A stretch of DNA of 64,000 nt from the NCBI RefSeq assembly GCF_040412425.1, contig NC_089762.1, positions 22,232,147 to 22,296,146 on the forward strand, read 5' to 3'. A model generated the notes under the pieces. The model had not been told where the DNA came from and made no database searches. It worked only from the letters and a program-made list of their open reading frames with translations. Positions within the stretch are counted from its first letter, which is position 1, and the number at the start of each line of letters is the position of its first letter. A program made the position numbers and the translations under genes. Origin of the DNA: Macrobrachium rosenbergii (lineage: Eukaryota > Arthropoda > Malacostraca > Decapoda > Palaemonidae). This document shows, one piece after another, positions 25,927 through 39,197 of this stretch.

Positions 25927-28900
25927 TTAGCTGGGAAGACTGGGCACCAGCGACGCAACTGATAGCATTTCATTTGAATTGCTCCGTCTTAGTAAACATG
26001 ATGGAAATCAACACACAATACCTTGTATAATACAAAGGTTCGATCCCGATGTAGGTTCAAAATGTGTTTCTGTTACACAGCACTACATGTTGATTTCCAT
26101 CTCAAGGATAAAAATATCCTAAGAAGCTGGCAAATGGATTCCAGAATTCTGTCAGCTTTTGCCTACACTTGTGCCGTACTAGTAATTGTTGCATTGTGTC
26201 ATCCTCTTGTGGTAGTGTAGGAAGTGGAAAGTATGAACTTGAATCTTTCGAGGTCATTTCAAAATTGTAAGATTTTCTCACTTTTGTAGTGTTTTTCTTA
26301 AGAAAAATTCTCAATCTGAGTCAAATACGTACCCTGGACTCCTTCACGGTACTTTTGACACAGGTGTTGACTACGTACACAAAACAAAGGTCTCATTGAT
26401 AGCAACAACGGTTCTTTATCTCCCTGTTCATCCGGGTCATTTGGGGTCTGAATCAAGAATCAGCATTTTAATGAGAAAAAAGACAGTGCCAAGAACTTAG
26501 CGTATAGCTCGTTATGAGAGTACAGTATATATGCTTTAAAGTGACAGTTTTTTCTAGTATATTGATACCAGGTTGGGCAATACACTGTTTTTATGTTGAC
26601 TTTTTAAAATCTATTGTGTTTGTATGTATGTATGCATCATAATATTTACTGCTTTTATTTGGCAAGTTAAATAACGTTGCCAAGCACAGTATGTTTGGAC
26701 GGGTGTGAAGAGGAAAGGGCTGTGGATTTGTTTTCCGCATTATTAATAAAGTTTATTGTGAAAGTATTAGAGTAATCATGATCCTTCATGCACTGCAAAG
26801 GTGGAATGCTTTTAGCGCTCGTTTGATGTAATTTCCAGTCAGCTTCTTGTATGTTATGGCATAGAGCTTGAGGTACTTCTTGTATGATATAGCATAGAGC
26901 TTGAGGTACTGTACGATGTTACAGACTTACTGTAGTGAGAAAGCGATCAGTTCTATAGTGATTCTTTTCCTTGTATTCGTTTGAAATCAGTGTAAGATAT
27001 TGGGAAAACAGACAGTGATATTGATTGTTGCGAGAGTTCCGTGTGTTTTAAGAAAAAAAATTGTTTTTTTTATTGTTATTAAGACATGACGTTGTTCTCG
27101 TTCATAAATGTTCAGTTAGTCTCCCAGCATGATTTGAAGATAATTTAGATCATACTTTTTATTCTTGAAGATCAATGCCAATCACTGTGCTTTAATAATA
27201 TTGTATATATATATAAACATACAGTATTTGAAATGCAGTAGCCAAGTTGCCATCTTCGTGGTCTGATGATGCCAGAATTAAGAGATATGTTTATTGTAAA
27301 CATGTTCCCATGGGCTCATAATCTTTAAGGTGATGGATTTGTACGAGATGCATTCTAGTCTGGAACTTATTTATATTCAACTGGATTTAATGTGTTGAGT
27401 CTGTTTGAGGATGGTCAGATATTTATGATTTATATAATTATGAAAGTTTGTATCTTATTACAGTATTTATTTTTTTGTAACTGGATGGTTGATATGGTGA
27501 GTGGCTCAATATGTCTTAGAAGATTTGTTTCACTACTTGTTTCCTTCATAGCATCTTTAATTTAAATTTTCCAGAAATTTATCCAAAACACATAAATGCT
27601 TATAGTATTTTAGGTGATTGATACTCATGAAGCCTTTAATCGTAGGACACCATGTCTGCAGTTTCTTTGGTTATGTTTTACAAAATGACTTACTGTGTTG
27701 ATCAAATAAACATTTTGTTACATTTTCAGTTTTGCTGCAAGATTCAGGAAACGGTTACAGCTGCAAGTTTCTGTTTCTGTCCGTTGTTCTATTTCGAGTC
27801 TTTGTTGCTTTGGCAGTTATTGGAGGCGGAGTTATTGTATATCCTGCTCTTATTTGGTAAAGTTTCTTTCAATGTTTGTATGTTAACAGTTCTGCCTTTG
27901 TATGGGAACTCTGGTTTTCCATGTTACCAGAGACGGTAATGTTTGTTTCATTAGTTTCAGTTCTCACGTCATATTTTTATTATGACAGATGGATCCCTTG
28001 CTCAGGATCCATCATTAACTTGTGAGATTGTTTGTGAATACACACTCCATAGGGCCCAGTTTCAATCCTTGCTTAGGATTTGATAGATTTTCACTGTCAC
28101 GCTGTTCCTGTGAGTTAAGGATAGGGGGCGTGTGGGGCATACAGGTCTACCTGTTTGCCATTGGTTTACTCTTCCAGATAGCTCTTAAGTGAGGCGGGGG
28201 GAACCTTGGGCACTGGTCATAATAATGTTTGGTCTCTTGGCATTAACCTGCCCTTTACTTCTGCTACTTCTTAGGATCTTTACACTTGTACTGTAATACT
28301 ATTCTGCCATTTTCTTTCTTTGTCATGTATTTAAGTTGCTAAGGTGCTTCTTTGACCAACCTCTGTGGGTGATAGTGTTTCAGAATAAATGTTTGCTATT
28401 TTTTTTCGTTGTTTATGTTATATTTTGTGTTCTGTGTAAGAGCTATTCGGTACAGAGAATTTATTTGCTGTGTTAAGGATCCTCTGACTCTTATTGCTAG
28501 CATAGTTTCTCTTACTGACATGGCAATTCTACTCATTAGTAATTTCAGTTCTGAGTTATAAAGGCAAAGCTGACAAAAGTCTAGACTTTGCGTGGTGTTA
28601 AGGGAAACAACTTGTGCATTTGAAGCAGCATTCTTTCGGTATTTTGTCCAAGTACTGTACTCAAATTTTCGCTTGCGAATCTGACAATATTTAGCAGGGG
28701 TCTTTGTTTTCTCTTGGAATTTCATACATCTTAAGGTGAGGAAAATGAATGTGCCCAAAATGTAAGGATTCGAAGAGCACATTTTTATCTGGTAATTCCT
28801 CCTTCTTCCTGGATTTGAGAAAGATATATAGCCCCATGAATATAGTTTAGTGTGTCATGTATGGTTATATTTACTTTGATATCATTCATTAATTCATTTG

Positions 28901-31900
28901 TTTAGAAAAGTTTTTGATTGGTTTTTATGATTATTTTGATTTAACCATTCATTTGTTTTAACAGTCTGGTAGACATTCCTGTAGCGAGATGTTCTGCCAC
29001 TTTTAAATGTGGAGATGTCTTCAGAAAGTACTTTGACCTGGTGTTAAGATAAAAAAGGCTTCCAAATCCAATAAGAGCAGGATTTGGTTTTAAATCCTCT
29101 CTCTCTTTTCCTTTGTTTTTTCTCTTGTTCTGATCATATGGGTCATAAGTTGCAATACTTGAGTCCTCGGCCTTCTTACTTGGGGAATTATTTATTACCA
29201 TTTTTTGTAATAGTTCCAGTTTCTCACCTTCATATAAAGAAAAAGTTTCTTAAAGAATCGAATCCTGCCCTCTTGAGGACACTACCAGGGGAGAAACAGT
29301 ACAGCTGTTTACCAGTAATTAGCTACCCTGGGAAATTCACCTTAATATACAGCTCACCCTGTGCCTTAAGTCTTCAGTTTGGTGAGATCAGACCCAGCAC
29401 TGTAGTGAGGTTTGACGTAAATCTTTTGCCCAACTCAATCACGTCAGCTACTCTAATTCTAAGGATGAAGGGCATGACATCCACCCTCACCCTCCTCCAT
29501 GTTTCAAGAGTAATCTAATCCATAATCAACAATGAAGGGTTAGCTCTGACAAAAGAGGGGAAGACTGAGTAGGAAAAACAGAAAACCTAGCTAATTTGTT
29601 TAGTGCTTTGAGTCTGGGACTTTGGGGGTGTTCACTTATTTTATGGTGAGTCATGTTGATACAAGATGCTTGGAACCAATTCCTTGCACAATAGGGATTA
29701 CAGTACTGTCATTGATTAACCAATAAATAAATGGAAGTTTATTTTATCCACACTTGATATTGGTTTGTGCAAAAACTTATCACCAACAATTTTTACATTA
29801 TACAATTCCTCCCTAAAACTTTTGCCAGGTTTAGTAATAGTTAACACTTGCTACTAAACCATTAACTTTCACATTATGAAATTTACGATGCCTTATGAGG
29901 TATTAAGCTATTCATGACTTACAGTAAAAGTTAGTGTATGTAAAGCATCATCATCATGGTGTTAAAGTGTAATAAAAGGACTCTTTGCCCCAGACAGTAA
30001 CATTATTAGGCTCTGCAGCAGGCATTTTTATATCTGTTCATTCATTTAAGTGACAGATCATTTTTCTTGCCCATCAAGTAGCCCAGCTATTTTCTTTGTG
30101 AAGACAGAAAATTTAATGGAAGCAGATGATATCATGGCATGACTGATTTGTCTGTTGTTTTGTAATTATTGGATGAGAGGATTAATGCAATAAATGTCAT
30201 TAAATGAATAAATACTTTATTTTCTTGTCAACAAAGTTTTGTTTATTGTACACTAAACAAAATATATAAAATAAAGAATTGCCAAAAATAACAATACCTC
30301 AATACAATGAAAACTAAGTTTGCAATATGAATAACTCAACTCAACCTAATCACATACCTCAAAAGGGTGATTTAAAATCAACTGTACTGTCTAAGCATTC
30401 TTTACATAAACCCTCCATGAACTGAAAAGAACATCAGTGACTTCATTACCTATATATAAAGATGTTAACAATTCAGTAATCATGATTACACATTCCTTCA
30501 CTCAAATCACCCTTGAATCACAGAATGAACTTTCTTATTAGCTATAATATTTGGTATAAACATGCCTATATCTTCCTCTAACTAATCATCATCATATCAA
30601 GCTTTATGTTAAAAGATTATTTCATTTTTAAGGCAGGTTAGCTCCAAGAAAGCAAGAGAATTTACATAAATTTCTGATTATGGTCACTTGAGCATGGTGT
30701 TCTCGCAAGTCCCTATGTTTACACAGTTTCTACTAATAAAACTCCTTGCAGTAAGAGCAACAAAAAAGCATATAGAAACAGCAGCTCTGGTGATACTAAT
30801 TTCCATTTTTACCAAAAACACAATGCAGTAGGCTGTTACACAAACATCTTATTTACAATGCAGCCCTTAGGCCAACCTTGTGAAAGTCAAATTTTTACCT
30901 CAGTGCTGTGGTTAAATTATCTTTTTTAACTAAATAAAATTGGCAGTGAACATGAGTGCAGTGTTATATACTTAGGGTGAATTTATGCTGTTCTTATATA
31001 CAACAGCATATGGTATTCAATCATTAATTTTGTTATTTTAAATATCAGCGTAAGCTTTTGTCTAGACTGGCTGTTATTTCACTTTCTGGAGTGGTTCTCT
31101 TCATAGGATATAGGGAGCAGCAAGAAGCTTCAAAGACAAACCTTGGTCACATGGTCAAGTAATCCTCTTAAGGAGTTCTTTCCTCTGTAGTTATATATCC
31201 TCAAGTGTTTTGAAAAACCTTATCTTAAAAAGCTTTGAGAACCTTGCATCATACCTATTCAAATTAATTTCCAAAGGTTCTCCTCTTGCAAGCTCTAAGG
31301 GAAGTTTGTTACAATCAACTTACAGACCTTCAGATAATGATGTTTATAAGACCAAGGCAGAAAGTATGTCACCAAAACCTTGTCATTATTACTTGTCACT
31401 ATAGTCATAAGTCAGTACAAAAATTAGTTCCTTGTCATCAGCAAGTTTCTCTTAGCATACCTGTTACAGTATCTGAATTATAAGAAAATTTGTAGTTGTA
31501 TTGCAATGAATAAATTCTTACAGGAATTTCTTTACTACAAGAAAAATACTGGATAAATATACTTTCTACTTGAGTGTATCCATGTGAACACCTCAGCATT
31601 ATATTTATCAAGCAAGTCTATTTTTCATTGCCAAATTAAAGTAGTGTAGGTAAACTTTATGAACTATACTATCAATTCTTAATACAGTTCAGTATTTTGA
31701 AATCTAATCTCTCACTTTCATGTGTCAAGCTTTCTTAAATCTAACAAGAGCCATGAAATCAGTAAGCATGCCAAGGAAAATGTGTAGTTTCATTCCTCTG
31801 AATCAGTATCACAAGAGACAAAATGATTTGTGTGGGTTCATAATATCACAAATTAAAATATAAACCTGGAATATGCTCATAGTCTTATAAACAAAAATCA

Positions 31901-34761
31901 ATTACCACACAGTAAACAAACTGATTACAGCAATTGGCACAAAAAGTTTGGTCTACTGTACAGTATATGGGGCTAAAATGACCAGTATTTAAGAGACTTA
32001 CGGGTTCTGTTATCCTTGAGCACGTCAGGATTTTTATTGCATGTCTCATACTAGTCAGCTATGTCATAGTCAACAGTGTTAGGGGAAAGACTAGCTTGCT
32101 GATCCTCCTATTTTAACATGTTCCATGTAATTAGGTGGCATCATACAATTAACTTCCCCTGGGAAAGTCTTAGAATCTCTTTCCCAAACTGTTCTTTTCT
32201 ATAACACAGAGTAACATGGAGGGTTAGAAATAATGTTATGATAAAAATATTTACTGAATGATTAGTATCATTTTCAATAAGTAAATGGTTAAAATAACTC
32301 TCACCTTGACTTACAACATAAGTTATCCAGTTAAACTACTCAATAATAATAATGTCTTTCAATATACTGAAAAATTATGACATACTATGATAATCTGTCT
32401 GGAAATATGCAAATTTTACATAATCTGTCAGGAAATATGCAAATTTTACATCTACTCTTTATGCAAGCTAAGACAAACATAGCCTATTTCCAGTGCAGTG
32501 ATAATAATGACAACAATCACCATTATCATTATTATTCAATAAGAGCACACGTTCATATGGAGCAAAGCAGAAAAACCATGAACTTACAAAGCAAGTTTAC
32601 AAGGAATAAAATGCTTAAATGTGAAAAAACAAAACTATAGGAAAGAGACTTAAAATAAAGATAGAAAATGAATAAAATTAAAGATTTGTCACTACTGTAT
32701 CCTTCTTTGTTATTATTTGGAGAACCATGGGATAAAAAGGTTCCTCAATGGATAAGTCCTTCCAATAATTTTTAGAATCTTCTTGGCTATTTTCCTTTAA
32801 TTCCTTCAATAAACTTATGTGAAAAATGTTTTCCTTTTTTTTTAGCCATGCTAACATCCAGACTAAATTATTTTTCTCCAGATTTTACTGTAAGTTAATA
32901 TTCTTCTTGGAATAGTGCTATTATTATTACACTCATCTTCCTTTTACTTGAAGTCTTTAACAATCTAAATTGGCATACTGTACAGTGAATGGCTTGTTCC
33001 ACTGCAGATGTCTGCATTAGAAGTCGCAATAATGAGAAAGGATATGGCCTCTTCAATTCTTGTATCTTATAACATGATAAACCACCAGATTAAGTCATTT
33101 AGTGTATGGTGGCAAATCTTAAGTGGACTGGAGTGGGCTCTAGTCTCAAAGGGACAAGCCCAAGCCAGGTATATAGGTATGTAGCCAACTTAGAAAATTA
33201 ATGTAACAAGTAAAATTTTCCCTTTTCAACCATTTTGTATGTGCACAGTTTGCTTAGATAAATTCAGAAGAGCAAGTACAGTATGCCTTTCAAACATAAA
33301 AAAATACATTATTTGTGATCAAACTTTTAACTGGGATCAGTAAAGTGATGTGACTTCAAAATTAAAAACAAAAGTAAACCTTACCATAAGTATCATTAAC
33401 ATTTGATCACTGTATTTAAACAAATCAATTTACATCAAATGGCACTACAATGTAAATAAAGAAACAGGAGAATTTAAAAGCATTAAATACACACCTCATT
33501 ACATACTGTAATGCATGTAATGTACTGGACCTTAGAAATCTATACTAAAAACAATGAATATCCCATTTGTCCAACAAGATAAAATCCAAAGCATTCTTTA
33601 CTATAACATCAGGCTTGTAAAGTATAATTCTTAACATATCCTCACTTGAATATTCAAGTACCGTACAGTATTAGCTAAATCTCTTTCATTGTAAAGATAA
33701 GCCAGTATATTGTGTAATCAAATTAAAAAGCTAATCACTGTACTGTACTGTACTGTCAATATAAGGGTTCTGAGTTTTATTAATCTAAATTGAGAGAAGT
33801 GACAATAAGATTAACTTTAGGAAATATATTAAATGTTAATGCTACACAAAATCTTACAAATGATTATGCATTTTGATTATCAGTGGTCAAAAACAAATCT
33901 CAGTGCTTTAAGCATAAACAGTTAAATAAATCAAAATTTGGCAATGACCCAATAAAAGGTTCTTTTTTTTTTTTTGACCCATACATATAAAAGCTACATT
34001 TTTCAACCTTAATAAAAAATATTTTAAGGCATGATAAACATTCACCTGAATTCTTGTATTTCACTCATGGCCTTAAAAAATTTGTGGTTATGATAGCCTA
34101 TTAAGGCAGAAAAAGCAAACACTGACCTTTTGTTAATGTGCATTATGGTCTAGTATTTATAATTCAAAATCAATTCTTTAGTTATGTTACAGTAAAGTGT
34201 AAAAACCCATTCTATATATTAAAGGTAACATCTGTTATTAATAATGTACACTGGAAAAAGTTGCAATATACAAAGTAAGCACTTTTGCAAAACATAATCC
34301 ATATAATTTCTAGTTAAGTCAGACTGTAAGGGGAAAATTTCCCCCTGAGCACCCCTAGCCAGTACTAGTTTCTATTTCATTCCATGAAATAAAATTAAAC
34401 TTTGCTGTTTAGGACAACTAACAGTTTTAAACATCTTATGCACTTCATCTTTGGACTTATGCCAAAAATGTATCATTGTCAAATATTAGCTCTTAATTTC
34501 TGTATTTTGTGTTAATATTACTACACCAAACCAGTAATTTTACATAACCTACAGAACCCTATTAAGTAAGAAAGAAATAAAATCTGGGAGAATTAAATTT
34601 GTTACATTTCACCTAAAAGTTTAAAAACAGTCTGGTAAAGTAAATAACTTACTTGTACAGTATTGTATACAAACATCCGTCTGTCACAGTATACTGTCAT
34701 ACTGTGCTGTGTACAGTATATAGTTTTTATTCAGTATCAAAACTTAAAAAAAAAAAAAAAA
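25927..34761. other. AT-rich region without recognised genes
   Basis: About 8.8 kb, almost free of long microsatellites. Frames such as 27652-27939 (+), 28396-28782 (-) and 29084-29518 (+) show no domain I recognise and no matching splice pattern. Minor features are a 33-bp duplication around catagagcttgaggtact (26847-26915), a 29-bp duplication around ggaaatatgcaaattttaca (32390-32452), a short (ACTGT)n at about 33738-33760 and a poly-T at 33963-33977. AATAAA-like signals occur on both strands near 30190-30260. It could be intron or long 3' UTR. Confidence 0.35.
28085..28270 (+). repeat. Possible dispersed repeat fragment
   Basis: A GC-richer block (containing ggtctacctgtttgccattg and ccttgggcactggtcataat) inside AT-rich DNA. 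It resembles a decapod dispersed repeat I recall only loosely. No second copy in the window, so this is tentative. Confidence 0.25.
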
Positions 34762-35095
34762 ACAGGTTTTGATGTAGGAAAAACCTAGTTTTGGTAGTCA
34801 CTGTTGAGTCCTCAAGGAGTTACCCTTCCATGGTCTCCTAGAGCTCCATGGTAACCAAACTAATATCAAAGAATTCCCTTATAGCTGGTCTTGTGGCCGG
34901 GTATTGTGTTATAGTGATAAACACTGTAACACTTTCCCAAATCTTTACAGCAAGGCTGTATACCCAGGTTCTTCCATCATCAAAACCTGCTTAGAAGAAG
35001 AAGTGATTAATACTCATGCGCAGTCCACCATAGCGTCAACAACAGACCCACGTGGAGACCAAGAACCTTTACTTTCTGTTGGTAAATGCAGGATG
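34762..35095. repeat. DIRS inverted terminal repeat (3' side of the element)
   Basis: Starts aacaggttttgatgtaggaa and contains ggagttacccttccatggtc, ttatagctggtc and aaacactgtaacact. All of these recur in reverse complement at 39198-39553. The copies are clearly homologous, with scattered substitutions and one ~40-bp insertion in the other copy. Confidence 0.9.
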
Positions 35096-35140
35096 ATCCC
35101 TTGCCCAAATCCCATGCCTTTTTGTCAGGGAAGTGGAAGG

Positions 35141-35237
35141 ATTTTGAGGACTCAGCAGCAACTACCAGAAATAGGTTTTTCCTACGTCAAAACCTGTTTT
35201 TTGATAGCGTAGTCGCTTGTTTCGTCCTCAAGGAGCT
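35141..35237. repeat. DIRS internal complementary region
   Basis: 35141-35198 is the inverted copy of the outer left end (34762-34820), with shared gaggactca and aggtttttcctac.tcaaaacctgtt. 35199-35237 (ttttgatagcgtagtcgctt and onward) matches the reverse complement of the outer right end (39510-39553). In DIRS1 such a region is thought to template joining of the ends into a circle. Confidence 0.82.
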
Positions 35238-35565
35238 TTACAAAGAAATTGACAGGTGACTAAAAGGCTCAAGTTCTCAGTTTTCAGTGCTAACACCCCA
35301 AATAAAAAACACTTCTTGTCTGAGGTCAAGCTACAAATTTCAAGCCCCATTCTTTATGCCAAATACTCGTCAGGTTTTGGTACCACGGAACAAGAAATTA
35401 TACACAAACTTATGTTTTAGGATGTAGTTCTACAGTGACTTACCTAAGCATGCTGGGTTTGGTTGCAGCAGTTGCCCTTTTCCCAGCGATAGTTGGCATA
35501 CTCACCGTCAGTAAGACCCCAGGTTTTCTGCTGTAGTGCCTAGGGGTTAGGACTAACCATGCCAC

Positions 35566-36498
35566 CTACTGATACGCAATTTGTTCGAGCTCGTGACAGT
35601 AATGTTTTTTTTTTTTTTAAATACTGTCTCTGATGACCACCCTGTACATTCGGAGACTTCTTAGAAAGACACATTTCTGAAGAAGGCACCAACAATGTAC
35701 TCACTTTCCTACTATCATGTGACCTAGGAAAGGAGTGTGGATTTGTCTTTTTAATGAGAGACACTACAATCATTCTCAGCCCTTGTAGGGAGAGTGGTGT
35801 AGGAGGATCAGACCCTCTGGGATGTTTGCCATGACTTCCAGGTACAGTAAATCTTAAGTGCTTGAACTGGGCATAATGTCTTGTCTGCTAAACTGAGTTT
35901 TCTCTTATAAAAATAGGGGATTTCCTTCTTAAAGGATTCTCATTTTTGGCTGGGAATGATGGACCAGGGGACAATAATAATTGATGGTCAGCTGTCTGTG
36001 CAATGTATCGTCCTCATCTAAGAGAGCCCAGTTCACTAATACGAACACCTGAAGCTAACACAATCAAGATGATCACCATTTGCAGCATGTGAGTTGTGGT
36101 TGTATTGGGTCTGTGGAATTGAGAGACTGATAGAAGTCTAAGCACCTTGTTCAGGAACCAGGTAATTGGAAGCTTTTTGGGAACGGGCCTTTGTAGTGCA
36201 AAAGACCAGAGAAGGGAAGTGACAATTTTCATATTAGAGTCAATCCCGAATCCGTAAAGCAAGGGTTCCGTTAATGCCGACAAGGGGTTTGTTTTCAAAA
36301 AGGTATACTGTACAGTATAAGAAATTTTAAAAGTGTTTCCATAAAAATTTCAACTGGGCTCCCAGTATGGATATAATCTAACCATATCTTCCATATGGAC
36401 TGGTATTGTCGGACAGACGATGTCCGTACTTTTTTCATTAGGCATCTAGCAATATTGGGTGAGTAATTTTCACAGTAGACAGTATTTAAAAAATACAC
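35566..36498 (-). pseudogene. DIRS tyrosine recombinase (YR), frameshifted
   Basis: Transposon integrase of the phage-integrase (tyrosine recombinase) family, transcribed right to left after RNase H. The core-binding part (36498 down to 36295) contains SSVRQYQSIWKIWLDYI. The catalytic domain begins at 36298 and holds the first catalytic arginine in LASGVRISELGSLR (about 36020-36055). A later segment (35773-35540) holds HDSRK, the H-x-x-R box. In a shifted frame, HYCHELEQIAYQ ends at the stop at 35566; its HY is the expected nucleophile tyrosine. At least two frameshifts separate the three parts. All key residues can still be located, so decay is by indels more than by loss of the active site. 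Confidence 0.8.
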
Positions 36499-36592
36499 TT
36501 GTGAAGGTCTCAGCTTAGAAAGGAGGATACGTAGATGACTTTCCCCCTTACTGTCTGGGATAGAACAGCGGACGGTAGTGGAAATGATCTCT

Positions 36593-37250
36593 TCACCTGA
36601 TGGTGGAGTAATAGGAACTATTTGGCCAATTTGGGTCTATTAAGGAAGCTGTTCCTTTGAAGGTTAGAAACTTGCTCAAAACCTTTGAAATCTGGGACAA
36701 TGGAGGAAAACGATTTATCAACCTCCATTTGTCCAAATCTTGTAGAAAGGCATCTCTTGCTGTTGCTTGACTGTCCAAGTTCAGAGACACATACACTGGG
36801 AGTTTGTGATTCTTGTATGTGGCGAACAGATCCACTTCCAGTTGAGGAAGCATGTTGGTTATTGTTTGAAAAGAGTAGCTGTCCAACATCCACTATGTTG
36901 AGGCTGTTGTTTTCCTTGGTAGAGAGTCTGCTATTATGTTGAGAGACCCTGTGAGGTGAATTGCAGACAAGTACCACTTCCTTGCTTGCGCTCCAAAGGA
37001 TGGCTAGTATTATCATACTGAGAGGAAGTGAACATGATCCCGACCTCTTGATGCTGGACACTGCAGTCATGTTGTCGATAATCAACAAAATATGTTTCTC
37101 TTCTGGAGGTTTGAGTTTTTTGAGGGAAAAAAAAGACAGCCATCAGCTCCAGGAAATTGATATAACAATTCCTCAGAGTAGCCGACCGCCTCCCTGCCAT
37201 GTGACAATCCTCCCAATGTCCTCCCACTCTGTCAACAAGGCATCTGTGTG
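36593..37250 (-). pseudogene. DIRS RNase H and RH-YR connection, frameshifted
   Basis: Removes RNA from RNA:DNA hybrids during DIRS replication. The motif IIDNMTAVSSIKRSGS (about 37040-37088) is the conserved DIRS RNase H block. Further downstream LEVDLFATYKNHKLPVYVSL and DAFLQDLDKWR (36889-36593) form the block that follows RNase H in DIRS elements. The two parts are in different frames. It lies between the RT and the recombinase, as usual. Confidence 0.75.
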
Positions 37251-38090
37251 TATTGTCACTCATACAGGCAGAGGAGCCAGGGTGACCTGTTTCGCCAGAG
37301 ATTCCTTCCAGGTCCAAGGCCGAAGTATCTCCCCAACTTTTAAATCTTTTGATGGCGTTGGTCTCACATCTTTTTTCTTGCATGCAATAGCCAGAATTTG
37401 TTCACATTTTTTTAGTTGCAATCTGAGTATTGGATCTATTACTGATGCAAACTGCAGCAGGCCCATCATACATTCTAATTGCCATCTGGAAACTCTGGGC
37501 TGTACAAGGAATGTTTTGAGGTCTTGCCTTCTGTTTTGAGTATGATGGGGAGAGGCAACAGGCCATGAAGAGTATCCCAGCACAGTCCCCGCCACTGAAA
37601 GCATCTGCTGGGCGTGAGGCGGGTTTTTTTCCAATTTATTATAAAACCTTTTGACTGTAGTCTGTTGACCACTGCTCTTAGGTTTTTCAAGCACTTTTCT
37701 TGTGGGCCCCCAGTTCAACCAATTGTCTAGGTAGGCTATTAGTTGCATTCCTCCTTCTCTGAGTTCTCGAACAACTACCGTTGGTAATTTTGTAAAAAAT
37801 TCTTGGGGCAGTGTTTAGCCTAATGGGCATAACTTTGAACCTGTATGTATCTTTCCCTATCCGGAACCCTAGAAAGGGGTGGAAGGGAATGGCGATAGGG
37901 ACATGCCAGTACGCATCTTCCAGATCTATAGAAACTGTCCAAGTCCCTTTTTGGATTGATTGAACGTACTTGGGCAACAGTAGTTATCCAAAACTTTTGG
38001 CAAACGGTGTGCTTGTTCAAAGTTCATAGGTCGAAGATCACTCTTTGTTGGGAGGAATCCCCTTTGGGGACACTGAGGAGATGTGCTTGG
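37251..38090 (-). pseudogene. DIRS reverse transcriptase, frameshifted, YLDN active site
   Basis: RT palm motifs are readable. SIDLEDAYWHVPI (catalytic D at 37924-37926) is followed by RFKVMPIRLNTAPRIF. In a shifted frame comes AYLDNWLNWGP, with the aspartate at 37725-37727. The normal DIRS sequence at the last site is LDDW; here the second Asp is Asn, which is expected to abolish polymerisation. N-terminal residues LRPMNFEQAHRLPK (about 38005-38045) match the conserved RT entrance block. A pseudogene by both frameshift and active-site loss. Confidence 0.82.
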
Positions 38091-38468
38091 TGGCGAATAT
38101 ATGCATGTTTCTCTATGGCTCCCATTAACAGGGCCTTTCTGCACATAATCTTCCAGAGAAGGGTCTGGTTTTTGGAAAAACCCCTTTAAACGGGGGAGAG
38201 GGATGAGACTGTTTCCACCCCAGCCCATTTGAAAATAATGCTGTGTCCCCAAGGGGAAGATTTCCATTGCCTGTGGTGTCGTCGAAGTTGACCCCCAACC
38301 ATACAAATCCCATTGGTATCCACTTCTTCCTCTGCCTTTGCCCTTGATAGGCATTCCAGGTGTTGCTCTTCCTTTTCCCCTATAAGAGGTCTTCCTGAAT
38401 TCCCCTTTTCCCAGAAGAGTGTACTCTGTACAGTTCTGTTGGCGGGCTTGCTCATTTAGTTTAGCCAC
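38091..38468 (-). pseudogene. DIRS gag C-terminal remnant
   Basis: The frame 38468-37926 begins with a basic, Gly/Arg/Lys-rich segment (GKGRATPGMPIKGKGRGR) and runs into the RT region. This position and composition fit the tail of a DIRS Gag. The main body of gag is not visible upstream, so most of it is deleted or unrecognisable. Confidence 0.5.
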
Positions 38469-38499
38469 AGCACTCCTGAAACAGGTCCTTACAGTAGGG

Positions 38500-39197
38500 G
38501 TTAGAATGTAATACTGTTATGAAGTTACATTGGGAAGTGACTTTTGGGAGCCCTCCAATATTTCCATTCGCGCTTTTATGTGCCACTCTAGAAAGTTTTA
38601 TGTGGCTTAGGTTAATGCTTCCAGCATAATCTACGTTAAGCTAAGAATAGAGGATTTCTTAGAGGGTCCTCGCTTAACCTATTTTAGGCCATTGACTATT
38701 CTGGGCTTATTTAAAACTTAAGGGTATTAACTGTACAGAAAATAACCCCTTTATAATCTGGTTTTCTGTTTTATGTGGCTGAGACTAATCTTATCTGATA
38801 TTTGGCTACTGCTGTTTTAGGCTAATAATAGGATATTCCCTTAAAAAGGGGTTCCTACTTAAGCTGGTTAGGCTGCTGCCTGTTGTAGGTTTTCATCACT
38901 TTTAAGGACATAGGCTACATGAGACCCTTGTAGTATGTAGCCTTACGAATAGGCTACAGAGTGGTAAAAACTAGGCTATTTTTATTGAGCCTGGGCTACT
39001 GTTTATTTAGTAATCCTAGGCCTATTTGTTGTAAATTACCAATTAGATAAATAATAGGATATTTCCTAAAATGTTCTTTCTTAGCCTAGTACAGTATAGG
39101 GTAAAATTGCCTAATCCAGATTACCGTACATGCCGGCATATAAGGTGACCTTTTAACATTAAAAAATCTCCTCCAAAAAGGGGAGCGCTGGTAGTAA
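38500..39197. other. DIRS 5' region with degenerate ~180-bp internal repeats
   Basis: Three related blocks near 38601, 38777 and 39040 share atgtggct.ag, taggctaa.aataggat and ttcctactta/ttctttctta segments. No open frame. It occupies the place where gag should be. Confidence 0.45.

Noticed and set aside
28396..28782. 128-codon minus-strand frame as a gene
   Set aside because: No recognisable domain, no splice context, and the AT-rich composition makes chance frames likely.
36685..37539. Plus-strand frames within the DIRS element
   Set aside because: They are antisense to the RNase H and RT motifs on the minus strand.
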